From G963676095 sp963676095 (GTDB lineage: Bacteria > Bacteroidota > Bacteroidia > Bacteroidales > Prolixibacteraceae): a DNA stretch of 64,000 bases. The position numbers and the translations under genes were made by a program. Positions within the stretch are counted from its first letter, which is position 1. Each line of letters opens with the position of its first letter. Below, piece by piece: positions 52,063 to 61,322 of the stretch. The DNA lies in NCBI GenBank assembly GCA_963676095.1, contig OY781040.1:62001-126000 (forward strand), in the 5' to 3' direction. Under the pieces are notes generated by a model. It was not told the origin of the DNA, ran no database searches, and saw only the letters and a program-made list of their open reading frames with translations.

Positions 52063-53495
52063 AAGATGAATCACTTGAAAATAACGTGGTCAGCCTTTAC
52101 AGCCGGGGCTGGGCCGTGCGCCGGTTGTCACGGGAGCTGGGCATTACCCGCGGACGGATAAAGCGCATTTTGGCACGGAATGCGCACCAGCGGGAAAGCG
52201 GGGTTCAAAACATGAAGCCCCCGGAGAGTAAACCCTCCAAACTGGATGCGTATAAGCCCTACATCAGGGAACTGCTGGAAAAATTTGGGAATCCCCCCAT
52301 TACCAACCAGCGGATACTGGAACTTTTAACAGAAAAAGGTTACCAGGGAGGAAGAACGATCCTGCGTAATTACCTGGCTCTTGCACGGGGGAAAAAGACC
52401 GCGGAGCCCATTGTTTGCGTGGAGACTGCTCCCGGCGGGAGGGCTTGTCATGACTGGAGCGATTACGTGATTGATTTTACCGGGGGAGAAAGCGGAAAGA
52501 TCACTTTTTTCAGCTTTATTTTAAATTACTCCCGGCGCCAGTGGATCGAGGTGGTGGAGGACAAAAGCCAGGGTACGCTTTTGAGGGCATTAATCAATGC
52601 CTTTGTTTACCTGGACGGGGTTCCTCGGGAGATCAAAAGCGATAACCAGAAAGCCTGCGTGGACCGCTGGGAGTTAGGTGGTCCGGTCTTTAACAAAACG
52701 TATTTGGGGTTCGCGACCCATTACCGGTTCATTCCCCTAGCGATTCACCCTGGCAAACCCCGGGAAAATTTAAAGGTGGAGCGCCCGTTCTGGTACCTGG
52801 AGAAGAGCTTTCTGAACGGACGGGAGTTCCGGGATAAAGAAGATGTGAAAGCACAACTTCAAAGCTGGCTCACCCAGTATAATGATGAGCGTATCCACCG
52901 TACCACGGGGCGCAAACCCATCGACCTTTACCGGGAGGAACTCCCCTTTTTACAGCCTTTGCCTGCCGCCCAGTATGATACCTCCACCATCGAATACCGG
53001 GTGGTCAATAACGAATCGGCTATCCGGTGGGAGGGGTATTATTACATGGTTCCCAAAGGGTACCTGTACGAAACGTGCCCGGTACGGGTTAACGAAAAAG
53101 AGATCACCATCTACAGCCCCGCCTGTCACCCGCTGGTCAGTTATCCCCTGGCGGAAAAAGGGAGGAAGAACCGGTATATCGGACGTAGCGGCCCGGTGTG
53201 CAAATACCGTCTTGGCGCGGCAGAGGTAGCCGCCCGCCTGGATGCTTTCGGAGAGGTGATGCAGGCTTACACCAGGGAGATAAAAAAGCATAAACCCGTC
53301 ACGTTCCTGCATCACTGGCAGCACATCCTTTCTTTAAAAGTCAATTACCGGGCAGATGACCTGCTCCGGGCCGTGGGCCGCGCGTTAAAATACCGGGTTT
53401 TTGAGTCCCAGGCCGTGGAAAACTTTTTAAAGGTCAACGCCCAAAAACAGACAGAAATTGATTTTACCTTCAAAACCACTTCCCATGAAGAGTAA
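52059..53495 (+). CDS. IstA-like DDE transposase (copy 2)
   Basis: Identical to 33031-34467, with the DDE triad at Asp132, Asp195 and Glu241 intact and no frameshift. It begins with ATGA overlapping the ParB-like gene and overlaps the istB-like start by 11 bp. Together with the identical partner copy it shows the element has moved recently. Confidence 0.92.
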   Translation: MKDESLENNVVSLYSRGWAVRRLSRELGITRGRIKRILARNAHQRESGVQNMKPPESKPSKLDAYKPYIRELLEKFGNPPITNQRILELLTEKGYQGGRTILRNYLALARGKKTAEPIVCVETAPGGRACHDWSDYVIDFTGGESGKITFFSFILNYSRRQWIEVVEDKSQGTLLRALINAFVYLDGVPREIKSDNQKACVDRWELGGPVFNKTYLGFATHYRFIPLAIHPGKPRENLKVERPFWYLEKSFLNGREFRDKEDVKAQLQSWLTQYNDERIHRTTGRKPIDLYREELPFLQPLPAAQYDTSTIEYRVVNNESAIRWEGYYYMVPKGYLYETCPVRVNEKEITIYSPACHPLVSYPLAEKGRKNRYIGRSGPVCKYRLGAAEVAARLDAFGEVMQAYTREIKKHKPVTFLHHWQHILSLKVNYRADDLLRAVGRALKYRVFESQAVENFLKVNAQKQTEIDFTFKTTSHEE

Positions 53496-54300
53496 CGCCA
53501 AAGTACAGGCCGCAGCGGATACCGCCTTTTTGGAAAACTGCCGGTATTTGGGATTAAAATACCTGGAGAAGGAGTATGATCACCTGATCAGCCAGGCCAC
53601 GGAATCGGACATGGGCTACGCGGGGTTTATCCGCCGCGTGATCCAAAATGAAGCCGGGGCTAAACGGGAGCGCAGTATCCAATACCGGATACAGGAAAGC
53701 AAACTGCCTAAGCCTTACAAGCTGCTGGATGATTTTGACTTTTCGTTCCAGCCCCGTTTAAAAAAAAGCCTGGTCATGGACCTGGCTACCCTGGAGTTCT
53801 TCCACCGCAAAGAGTCCATCCTTTTTATCGGCGGGACAGGAACAGGCAAGTCGCACATGGCGATGGCCTTAGCCCTGCTGGCGTGCAGAAAATGTTATAA
53901 GGTACTGTACACCACCTGTTCGGATATGTTAAACGATTTAAACCAGGGGGTCTATGAAAAGACCCTGCAGGCCAGGTTAAGAAAATACGTGAACCCGGAT
54001 TTGCTGGTCATTGACGAAATGGGGCATGATCGCCTCGAGTTAGAGGTCACCAAAGAAGCCCACCTGCTCTTTAAAGTAATCAATGAACGTTACAACAGGG
54101 ATAAATCCCTGATATTTACCACCAACGTGGAGGAATCCGACTGGGCCGATTACCTGGGAGACCCGATCTCCACTGCGGCCATCCTGGATCGTATTTTTCA
54201 TCACTCCATACGCGTGGAGGTACGGGGACCAAGTTACCGTAAGTATGAAGGAGAACTGCTCCAGCAAAAATATGAACAAGCACCAAAAGATACCATCTGA
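53485..54300 (+). CDS. IstB-like AAA+ ATPase (copy 2)
   Basis: Identical to 32226-33041. Walker A and B motifs are intact. Last gene of the transposon operon; a terminator follows 58 bp after its stop codon, still inside the element. Confidence 0.92.
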   Translation: MKSNAKVQAAADTAFLENCRYLGLKYLEKEYDHLISQATESDMGYAGFIRRVIQNEAGAKRERSIQYRIQESKLPKPYKLLDDFDFSFQPRLKKSLVMDLATLEFFHRKESILFIGGTGTGKSHMAMALALLACRKCYKVLYTTCSDMLNDLNQGVYEKTLQARLRKYVNPDLLVIDEMGHDRLELEVTKEAHLLFKVINERYNRDKSLIFTTNVEESDWADYLGDPISTAAILDRIFHHSIRVEVRGPSYRKYEGELLQQKYEQAPKDTI

Positions 54301-54357
54301 CCGACTTTGGCAAGAGGCGACCCGGGGTGAAACGTTAAACCGATGGTCAGCCGCAGG

Positions 54358-54421
54358 CGCCGGCAGTCACATGTCCGGCGTCTTTTTTGTTTTTAAACGG
54401 GCATCGAACCCGTTTAAAAAC
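54358..54421 (+). terminator. Terminator hairpins at the 3' end of the transposon operon
   Basis: CGCCGG ... CCGGCG (54358-54380) is followed by TCTTTTTTG. A second, perfect 13-bp hairpin GTTTTTAAACGGG / CCCGTTTAAAAAC follows at 54389-54421 and can act on both strands. The mirror pair in copy 1 is at 32105-32168. Confidence 0.8.
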
Positions 54422-54657
54422 AGGCAAGAGGCTTCCCTCTGGCTCACATGGCCCGATGATAACCATCTCTGTGAGAAATCCCAAAACGAAATCAAAAATC
54501 AGTATCGCAAATACACAAAAAACAATCCCGCCAATGACCCATTAGACGGGGATCACAAAAGGGTGGTTCCGTTTTTTCCCGTCAGATGGTAACACATCAG
54601 GCCGACGCGGAAAGCTCGTTTATGCATTAATCGGAAGTTGTCTATGCTGCAACCGGT

Positions 54658-54780
54658 GTCTTTATCATTTTCTACAGTGCTTTTCCCAAACACGTCTTTC
54701 CTTATACCGGAAGGATAAAAAAGTTATACGTGTAATCCAGTTGCATTTCACGTATAATGCAATCGTATTACACGTGTAAC
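54658..54780 (+). repeat. Nested hairpin repeat (copy 2)
   Basis: GTTATACGTGTAAT (54723-54736) pairs with ATTACACGTGTAAC (54767-54780), and inside it TTGCATT pairs with AATGCAA. The same element with its left flank (CTTATAC.GGAAGGATAAAAAA) is at 60946-61060; a diverged one is at 23386-23440. Confidence 0.75.
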
Positions 54781-54917
54781 TCATTTGGATTCCTAATTTG
54801 TTAGCGTTTCGTTGTTTATCTCTGTCAATCCGTGCGTTGGGGAGACATGCTCTTTAAGCAAATTTGGTCGTGTGCTGGATATGTGTGTTTGCTTAATGTG
54901 CATGGCTTAAATGTGGG

Positions 54918-55991
54918 TTAAAATGGAGCTTCTTCAGAATTAGTAATAAAATCAGACAAATAATCTTTTGACATAGTATCAGAAATAAAACTTTTAGCTC
55001 CTTTGTTATATACTTCTATCTGATTGTCGGTTTTTAAATCAAGACGTTTTTGAATGGATTCAATTTCTTCCTTTTCAGAATTATTGGAATAACCTACCGC
55101 AAGTAATCTTAAATCGTCTTTTGAATTTAAAGCCTGTGTAAGAATTTTATTTGCATAATCATCCGAAAAGCTATATCCAATTGTAATAATTAGTTTTGAA
55201 TCTTCAAGCGTAGACTTTCTTAATTCAGAAGTGTAGAAAAAGTATGGGTCAATTGAATCCAACTTGTTTTGAATACCAAAAATCAACTCAGGATTATCCT
55301 CTGGCTCGTCACTTTGAAATAATTTATTCTGTTCGTTAGGTTTTGTATACCAATCAATAGAACCATGTAGTTTATAAAGAAAATAATGTTTTTCTGAATT
55401 GTCCTCAAAATTGCTATAATGCCATTCTCTTGAAGTACGGTTAAATCCAGATTCCACTTCTAATTCTTTACCTACAACTCTTTCAAAACATAAATCATAA
55501 TTGAATGTAAATACTTTAATAACATTCCCAATCTCCCTAGATAAATTTATAAATCCATTATAATAACTTGCATCATTTTCATAATTTTTTACTCGAACCC
55601 AACTGTTAAGCTTTTTTCTTATCAATTTTTTAAAATCGGTAATTTTCTTAAAATCACTACCAGCCAAATCTATTAAGCGAATATTCCATGAGCCAATAAA
55701 AGGATAAACAATATTTTTATCTCTCTTTTCTATTTCTGAAATGACGACTAATAACTTTTCAACATTAAATGGTTCACCAAACTTTCCAAAAATCCCCTCA
55801 GAATAATGAATGGAACTTTTAAGGTAGTAATACAGTTCTTTATAAGGTTTCCAATCGGAATCATTTAATATGAGTTTCTCAATTTCATTTACCATTTGAT
55901 TAGATATTGGAATCTTAGCTTCAACACTAGCTCCAGCACCTAATAAAAACATAATTTGTTCGCCTTTTATTTCCATAATTATAAGAACCAA
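54918..55991 (-). CDS. SIR2-domain protein associated with Argonaute
   Basis: Up to 357 residues. The SIR2 fold shows the NAD-binding FLLGAGAS (about 15-22), FTFNYD (161-166) and the catalytic-His motif YKLHGSIDW (about 206-214), with ITIGYSFSDDYANKI near 270-284 as in SIR2-like NADases of defence systems. The start at 55991 overlaps the Argonaute end by 13 bp; an ATG at 55976 starts just after its stop. In known Argonaute-SIR2 systems the SIR2 protein depletes NAD after guide-directed recognition of invading DNA; the same role is inferred here. The gene itself is intact, though its partner is broken. Confidence 0.85.
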   Translation of the reverse strand: MVLIIMEIKGEQIMFLLGAGASVEAKIPISNQMVNEIEKLILNDSDWKPYKELYYYLKSSIHYSEGIFGKFGEPFNVEKLLVVISEIEKRDKNIVYPFIGSWNIRLIDLAGSDFKKITDFKKLIRKKLNSWVRVKNYENDASYYNGFINLSREIGNVIKVFTFNYDLCFERVVGKELEVESGFNRTSREWHYSNFEDNSEKHYFLYKLHGSIDWYTKPNEQNKLFQSDEPEDNPELIFGIQNKLDSIDPYFFYTSELRKSTLEDSKLIITIGYSFSDDYANKILTQALNSKDDLRLLAVGYSNNSEKEEIESIQKRLDLKTDNQIEVYNKGAKSFISDTMSKDYLSDFITNSEEAPF

Positions 55992-56478
55992 GGTTTATCA
56001 TTATTAACAGACATCTTTTCAACGCCCACGATATCGCCAAATTCAGCAATATAATGAGTTATTATTTTTGAGTAGTAAATAGAGATAGGAACAGACTTTG
56101 CATTAAAGCCTCTCCAATTTGCGCCTGACAGATTAATAATATCTTGAAGATATGGCTTGTAATCTATAATATTTTCTCCAATGTTAAGAAATTCAATATG
56201 TACTGGATTAGACAATCGTTTATCCACAATTTCCTTCCCATAATTTAAACCCTCAAACCATACTAAAAATTGATTTCTCGCTAACTGTACGTAACTACTC
56301 TCATATGGAACTAAAGTATTATGGCTACTGAACCCAAAAAATCTATTTTCTACATTTATTTTTACTGCGGTAAAATCAAGGTTCGAAACTTCTCGAATGA
56401 CTTTCTTTAAAGTATCAATTTCAGAACGTTTAATTTTAAAAGGCAGGTGTAAAACACAACTTTTATAGTTCGAAAAAT
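55979..56478 (-). pseudogene. Prokaryotic Argonaute, C-terminal part (after IS66)
   Basis: From the 8-bp duplication at 56478-56471 the frame continues the PIWI domain: NYKSCVLHLPFKIKRSEIDT, FFGFSSHNTLVPYESSYVQL, NPVHIEFLNIGE and the end motif NWRGFNAKSVPISIYYSKII. 163 residues from 56470 to the stop at 55979. The positions that carry catalytic Asp and His/Asp in active Argonautes (LHLPFK in place of HRDG; SIYYSK at the end) lack acids. Confidence 0.85.
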
Positions 56479-56558
56479 GTAAGCATTCGGTAAACCCCGT
56501 ATTTTAAGTGGTCGTGTCGTTTTTTAAGTTTGTCAATTGCATCAATACAGACAGCGAC

Positions 56559-56915
56559 ATGTTAAACGAGAAAAAATTCCGGGCTATCTACGACGATTTT
56601 CAGGCGTCCGGGTTATCCATCCGTGATTATTGTGCGAATCAGCATATGAGTGAAGCTAAGTTCTTCTATTGGCAGAACAAGCTAAAAGGACAGCTTCCGC
56701 CCAAAAGAGGATTTGTACCGGTGATTTTTGGAAACGGACCACAGGCATCCCGGCTTCCATCGCCAGGACAGAATTGTCCGGAAGCTTTTCCAAATCCGGC
56801 TGCCAACCAAACGATTTGTTGTGAGATCAACTATCCCAACGGAGTACGGGTAAAACTGGAGGGTGTGTCAAATCCGGAGATGCTCAGGTCCCTGTTGCTT
56901 TTAACACAGCCATAG
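56559..56915 (+). CDS. IS66 first protein (TnpA-like)
   Basis: A 118-residue protein from ATG 56559 (a GTG at 56508 is an in-frame alternative nearer the end repeat). The helix-turn-helix-like SIRDYCANQHMSEAKFFYWQ is typical of the small first gene of IS66 elements, needed for transposition with an unclear role. The next gene starts 2 bp after its stop. Confidence 0.88.
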   Translation: MLNEKKFRAIYDDFQASGLSIRDYCANQHMSEAKFFYWQNKLKGQLPPKRGFVPVIFGNGPQASRLPSPGQNCPEAFPNPAANQTICCEINYPNGVRVKLEGVSNPEMLRSLLLLTQP

Positions 56916-56916
56916 C

Positions 56917-57273
56917 ATGTTCAGTCTTACATCGTCCATGCGGTATTATCTGTATTCGTACCCGACAGATATGCGCCGGAGTTTTTACACCCTCAGCGGC
57001 ATGGTAACTAACCAGATGGGACGTAACGTACAGGACGGGGACGTGTTCATTTTTGTTAATCGTCCCTGTACAAGCATGAAAATCCTGCACATGGAATGTG
57101 GCGGTCTTGTAATCTATCATCTCAAGCTGGAATCAGGATGTTTCAAACTTCCCCTTTTTGATGAAAATACCAACACCTTTCAAACCAGTTGGCAGGATCT
57201 GATGATGATGGTTCAGGGGATTACTCCCGATAAAAAAGTGAATAAAAAAAGGTGGGGAAAACCTTTAAAATAA
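56917..57273 (+). CDS. IS66 second protein (TnpB-like, Orf2)
   Basis: A 118-residue protein with the IS66 Orf2 signature: YYLYSYPTDMRRSFYTLSGM, GDVFIFVNRPCTSMKILHME and FDENTNTFQTSWQDLMMMVQ. This protein is conserved in all IS66 elements and required for transposition; it is not the TnpB nuclease of IS605. Tightly coupled to the first gene. Confidence 0.92.
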   Translation: MFSLTSSMRYYLYSYPTDMRRSFYTLSGMVTNQMGRNVQDGDVFIFVNRPCTSMKILHMECGGLVIYHLKLESGCFKLPLFDENTNTFQTSWQDLMMMVQGITPDKKVNKKRWGKPLK

Positions 57274-57348
57274 AGCATAATATCTTGGTGTTTTTTTTGG
57301 TTATAAGATTGATATTTAGTATCTTCATGTCATCAAAAGCAAGTGAAG

Positions 57349-58986
57349 ATGACAACTGTCCAAGACGTTTTTTTACAGCAAATTCTGGAAGACCGTGATG
57401 CTCTTTTCAGGGAGACATCCAGGCTTAAAAGCCAGCTTGCCGGCTATGAAAACTTTGAGACAGAAAGGGGCACTTACCAAAAGCTGCTGGGAGAAAAAGA
57501 CGAGATCATCAGCAAGCTAAAGAAGCAGGTGGAGATGCTCCAGCGGAGGATCTGGGGAAAATCCAGTGAACGGCATATCAATGAGGACCCCTGGCAGCGC
57601 TGTCTCGATTTTGAGGGTCTTGACCTGCTTCCGGAAGAAAAAGAACTTGCCATCAGCGCAGCAGAGGAAATAAAGCAATACAAAACAATCCGTGTTCTTG
57701 TAAAGGAGAAAAATCATCCGGTGCGAAAACCGCTTCCGGAAAGCCTTCCCCGAGAAGAATGCCATATTTATCCTGAGCACATTGACCTGGAGAACTGGAC
57801 GGAACTGGAACCGGAAATTACGGAAGTATTGGAACGCGAACCGGCCAGATGTTATGTGCGCAAGATCATCCGCCACAAATATGCGTTAAAAGACAAGGAC
57901 CTGGATGTGGAAAAACAAGTTGTTACAGCCCCAATGCCCTTGCTGCCAATACCGAAGAGCTATGCCGGAGCTACAATCCTGGCTGATATAACGATTGATA
58001 AATACGTGTATCATCTTCCTTTCTACCGCCAGATTCAAATGCTCAGGCAGTTGGGCATTGAGATCTCCGCAGTAACCATTAATGATTGGTTCAAGGCCGT
58101 GGCTGATTTATTGAGGCCTGCTTGGTACAGGCTCATGGAACTGGTACTGAGCAGTGATTATATCCAGAGCGACGAAACAACTGTTCCTGTAATAAATAAA
58201 GAGAAACACCAGACCGTTAAAGGATACATCTGGATGGTTCGAGCGGTTATGCCGGACCTGGTCTTCTTTTACTACGACCACGGGTCCAGGGCACAGAAAG
58301 TGGCGCTTCACCTGTTTAAAGATTACCAGGGAGTGCTCCAATCAGATGCATACGCCGTTTACGATTTTTACGAAAACAAAAAGGGAGTTCTCCCCATTGG
58401 GTGCTGGGCCCATTGCCGGAGACTATTCCATGAATCTTTAAAGGAAGACAAAGTCAGGGGTGAGTATGCCCTTGAACAAATAGGTCTGCTTTATGATGTG
58501 GAAAGGCGTGCCGATCAGGAACACCTTTCTTTTGAACAGCGTGCAGAACTGCGTTCCCGGTTGTCGTACCCTATTATGGTGGCTTTTGAAAAATGGATGT
58601 TAAAAGAGTATCCTAAAGTTCTGCCCAAAGGACGTATTGGGAAAGCCATCAGGTACACCTATGGAATCTACCATAAACTGACCCGGTATCACCTGGATGG
58701 ACGGTTAAAAATGGACAACAATTTAGGGGAAAATGCCATCCGGCCTCTTGCGATCGGAAGAAAAAATTGGATGTTCTGCGGGAACCATAGTGCAGCTGAG
58801 GATGCCGCCATTATGTATTCCATGTTTGGCTGCTGCAAGGCACACGGAGTCAATTACCGGGAATGGCTCATCTTTTTCCTGAATAATATCCATAAATACG
58901 ATGACAATTACAGTAAAGATCTGGCCGAACTGCTTCCTCATAACTTCAAGCTGCGAATCCAGAATTGTAACAGTACCACCTCTTAA
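57349..58986 (+). CDS. IS66-family DDE transposase (TnpC)
   Basis: A 545-residue transposase from ATG 57349 (a GTG six bases earlier is possible). An N-terminal leucine-rich helix (about 15-65) is followed by the IS66 zinc-binding-like region and the DDE core: IQSDETTVPV (Asp), GVLQSDAYAVYD (Asp), CWAHCRRLFHE, and DNNLGENAIRPLAIGRKNW (Glu). The end (GVNYREWLIFFLNNI) is the usual C-terminal helix. No defect seen. Confidence 0.93.
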   Translation: MTTVQDVFLQQILEDRDALFRETSRLKSQLAGYENFETERGTYQKLLGEKDEIISKLKKQVEMLQRRIWGKSSERHINEDPWQRCLDFEGLDLLPEEKELAISAAEEIKQYKTIRVLVKEKNHPVRKPLPESLPREECHIYPEHIDLENWTELEPEITEVLEREPARCYVRKIIRHKYALKDKDLDVEKQVVTAPMPLLPIPKSYAGATILADITIDKYVYHLPFYRQIQMLRQLGIEISAVTINDWFKAVADLLRPAWYRLMELVLSSDYIQSDETTVPVINKEKHQTVKGYIWMVRAVMPDLVFFYYDHGSRAQKVALHLFKDYQGVLQSDAYAVYDFYENKKGVLPIGCWAHCRRLFHESLKEDKVRGEYALEQIGLLYDVERRADQEHLSFEQRAELRSRLSYPIMVAFEKWMLKEYPKVLPKGRIGKAIRYTYGIYHKLTRYHLDGRLKMDNNLGENAIRPLAIGRKNWMFCGNHSAAEDAAIMYSMFGCCKAHGVNYREWLIFFLNNIHKYDDNYSKDLAELLPHNFKLRIQNCNSTTS

Positions 58987-59076
58987 ACCTATCAAAGTTC
59001 TCTGAATATTTTGGAGAAACTTTGATAGTAGGTTATTTTTCCCGTTAAAACAAGACGGTCTTTACCGAATGCTTAC

Positions 59077-60474
59077 CGAAAAATCACTACTTACTAAGAG
59101 TTGAATTAAATTTTTTTCCAATGCTTGTAAATAGTTAGTTTCATTTTCATCCTCAGCTAAAACCTCTAGTTTTTTATATAGACCGGATGAATCAAGACAT
59201 ATTGAGTAAGCAAAGTATTTATTAATCTTTCCCGTTTCTTCATCCATTTTATGAGAAGAGCCAATACCTAGTATTAAGCAATCAGCCTTTGAAGGCTTAA
59301 CAATCCATGGGATACCACCTAACTTAGAGAATATTTGTAATCCAATATTCGATGTAGACCATTTTAGCGCATTCCGAATGCTCAATTTTTGATAGTTTAA
59401 AACTTGCAGAGGGATATCGTTATTCAGGAAATGGTATTTTAAAAAATAGTAGGGTTCTGAATTACCTTCCTCCTCAGAATAATCTTCAATAAATATAGCT
59501 ATCGTCTTTTGCGATTTTGAAGAACTAACTACTTCATTAACCGCATTTAAAAGTGATTTCTCCGAATAATCTGATATTGTAACTCTTTTAACTTTGTCTT
59601 TATCAAGTTTGATTTTAAACATAGAATCCATCCCTAGAAATGTCCCTGGATTTAATTTGCCTATTAGACTTAAAAATATGTCATTAGCAAATGTTCTGAA
59701 TCTGTCTTCAAAAATGAATACAAAATTTATATCATCTTTTATACTTTTAAGAGGGCCGAAATTTTTAATTCCTAAAAACTGAGAACTTGAAATTCGATTG
59801 TTAGAAAAGATATATTGTTTCTTTTCTAAAAGATTGCATGAAATAGATAGCAATTTATCACTTAAAATAATCTCACTGCTATCACTGATTTCAATCTTTC
59901 TAATAACCTGAAAGGCATTATTTAAAAAGCTCTGAAATACCCTGTACTTATCAAAATAATAGTTTTTATTACTACGATACTTTTCATCTAAACTTAAACT
60001 ATATCGTTGAACTTCCTTATTGAATGGAGTATTCTCAGCTTTCCGAAATTTGAAATCAATTAAAAATCCAAATTTTTCTTCTTGGCTCAAATAATATGGA
60101 GATAAAACAACTAATTGTTTGCCTTCGTTGAATTCAGCTACAGTAAATTGAATTTCATTTATCTTATGTTTTTGGTATATTAAATATGGAATAGAAAAAT
60201 CAGAACCTGACAAAATTTTACTTAAAGATTCAAATAAAAACCACTTCGTTAGTTCAATATTATGTTTTGGATGGCAGTCAAAACTTTCAAAATCATCTTG
60301 ACTTGAAATTGAAACATAATAATTCCTTCTTTCAGTTGATTCTGAATCAGGAAACAATCTATACCATTTTGTATCAGAACCTTTTTCTATTAACCCTTCA
60401 ATTTCCTTTCTGAATATCTTGAAAGAAAAATCCTGAGTTTCAAATGGTAAAAAGTTTAGTTTTAAATTACTCAT
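59077..60474 (-). pseudogene. Prokaryotic Argonaute, N-terminal to PIWI part (before IS66)
   Basis: 466 native residues from ATG 60474. The MID domain (about 320-392) shows YYFLKYHFLNNDIPLQVL and NIGLQIFSKLGGIPW, the guide 5'-end-binding pattern of prokaryotic Argonautes. The PIWI domain begins with KADCLILGIGSSH (397-409), where the first catalytic Asp is Gly. The IS66 element cuts after Ser466; four foreign codons (VSIR) and a stop follow. Rejoined with 55979-56470 the protein would have about 629 residues, between short and full-length Argonautes. Co-oriented and overlapping with the SIR2 gene. A long-B-type Argonaute with SIR2 effector is the nearest known arrangement. Confidence 0.85.
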
Positions 60475-60505
60475 ATGTTATTTCTTTGTCCTGTGCGTCT
60501 GCAAG

Positions 60506-60567
60506 ATTTGGCTCTTTTGTAAGCTGAAGAATCAGCCTGTGTGTTTGGGCTTACAAATGTGCCAAAT
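60506..60567. repeat. Imperfect inverted repeat upstream of the Argonaute gene (attC-like)
   Basis: ATTTGGCTCTTTTGTAAGC (60506-60524) and GCTTACAAATGTGCCAAAT (60549-60567) match at 17 of 19 positions around 24 nt; GTGCGTTGGC follows. Resembles in layout the inverted repeat at 24842-24951. It ends 32 bp before the Argonaute ATG. Confidence 0.5.
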
Positions 60568-60603
60568 GTGCGTTGGCTGTCTTTTTACAATGAACGCCAA
60601 CTC

Positions 60604-60945
60604 TGTTGTCTGTCAACCAAAGTTATCTTATAAATTGTCTTATTCCCTGTTTTATGTGTAGCTTTTTTCTCTTTATAAATTGAAATCGTCAATCGGTTTT
60701 TTAATTTGCTGCCTTATGTGGGATAATGGACGGATATTTCCTTACGTCTGAACATTTTTCGAATTGCGATAGTTAAGCATAAATTTAGTTTTAGTTATGC
60801 GATACAATTTACGTCAAAGTGAAATCAAGTACAATAAAAATCTTGCAAATTTTTCGACTAAGGTTTCCAGGTGAGCAAAACGATATTCTCAACCTGCAAA
60901 ACATAAATCTGGATGTGCAAACTTTGGCTCCGGAAATACAGGCTG
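60604..60945 (+). repeat. Dispersed ~341-bp noncoding repeat, copy 2
   Basis: Nearly identical to 20754-21094, same orientation, followed at once by the nested hairpin repeat. Confidence 0.85.
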
Positions 60946-61060
60946 TTCTCTCTATCATTTTCTACCAGTGCTTTTTTTCCCTTATACAGGAAGGATAAAA
61001 AAGTTATACGTGTAATCCAGTTGCATTTCACGTATAATGCAATCGTATGACACGTGTAAC
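60946..61060 (+). repeat. Nested hairpin repeat (copy 3)
   Basis: CTTATACAGGAAGGATAAAA then GTTATACGTGTAAT ... CACGTGTAAC as at 54658-54780. 61061-61322 beyond it contains nothing I can identify. Confidence 0.75.
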
Positions 61061-61322
61061 TTTCGAAAATTTATTGTTTAGTGAAACTTCTCCCCACTAT
61101 AATTTTTGTGAACGCCGCAACAATTTTATTGCGACACTCTCAACAAAATTCTATATCTTCTGGACTGCCAGGGCCAGGCAAAGCCCGAAACGGAACGCCG
61201 AAAAAGCCACAATGGCTGCCAGACTATTAATCCCGGTTTGTGTCAACACCGCACTCAGCCCAACCTGCCGTTCCTGCTTGGCACTGCGTGCCACAAGAAC
61301 GCCTATTTATTATGCCCCGTTT

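Larger units (their letters stand above)
50480..54613 (+). mobile_element. IS21-like transposon with zinc-ribbon and ParB-like genes, copy 2
   Basis: 4134 bp with end repeats TTTCGGCGTCGGTTTG (50480) and the complement of TTTCCGCGTCGGCCTG (ending 54613), flanked by a 5-bp target duplication GCTCG (50475-50479, 54614-54618). Opposite in orientation to copy 1. All four genes are intact. Confidence 0.93.
56479..59076 (+). mobile_element. Intact IS66 insertion sequence
   Basis: 2598 bp. Ends begin GTAAGCATTCGGTAAA on both sides in inverted orientation. An 8-bp target duplication CGAAAAAT flanks it (56471-56478, 59077-59084), the normal size for IS66. It carries the three standard genes. A 5' fragment of the same element is at 36421-36977. 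Confidence 0.95.

Noticed and set aside
54245..54592. 115-codon open frame after the istB-like gene (mirror at 31934-32281)
   Set aside because: It overlaps the istB-like end and runs through two terminator hairpins; composition is that of noncoding DNA.
59062..59076. Natural Argonaute C-terminus VSIR
   Set aside because: These codons are in the IS66 end repeat; the true gene continues at 56470.
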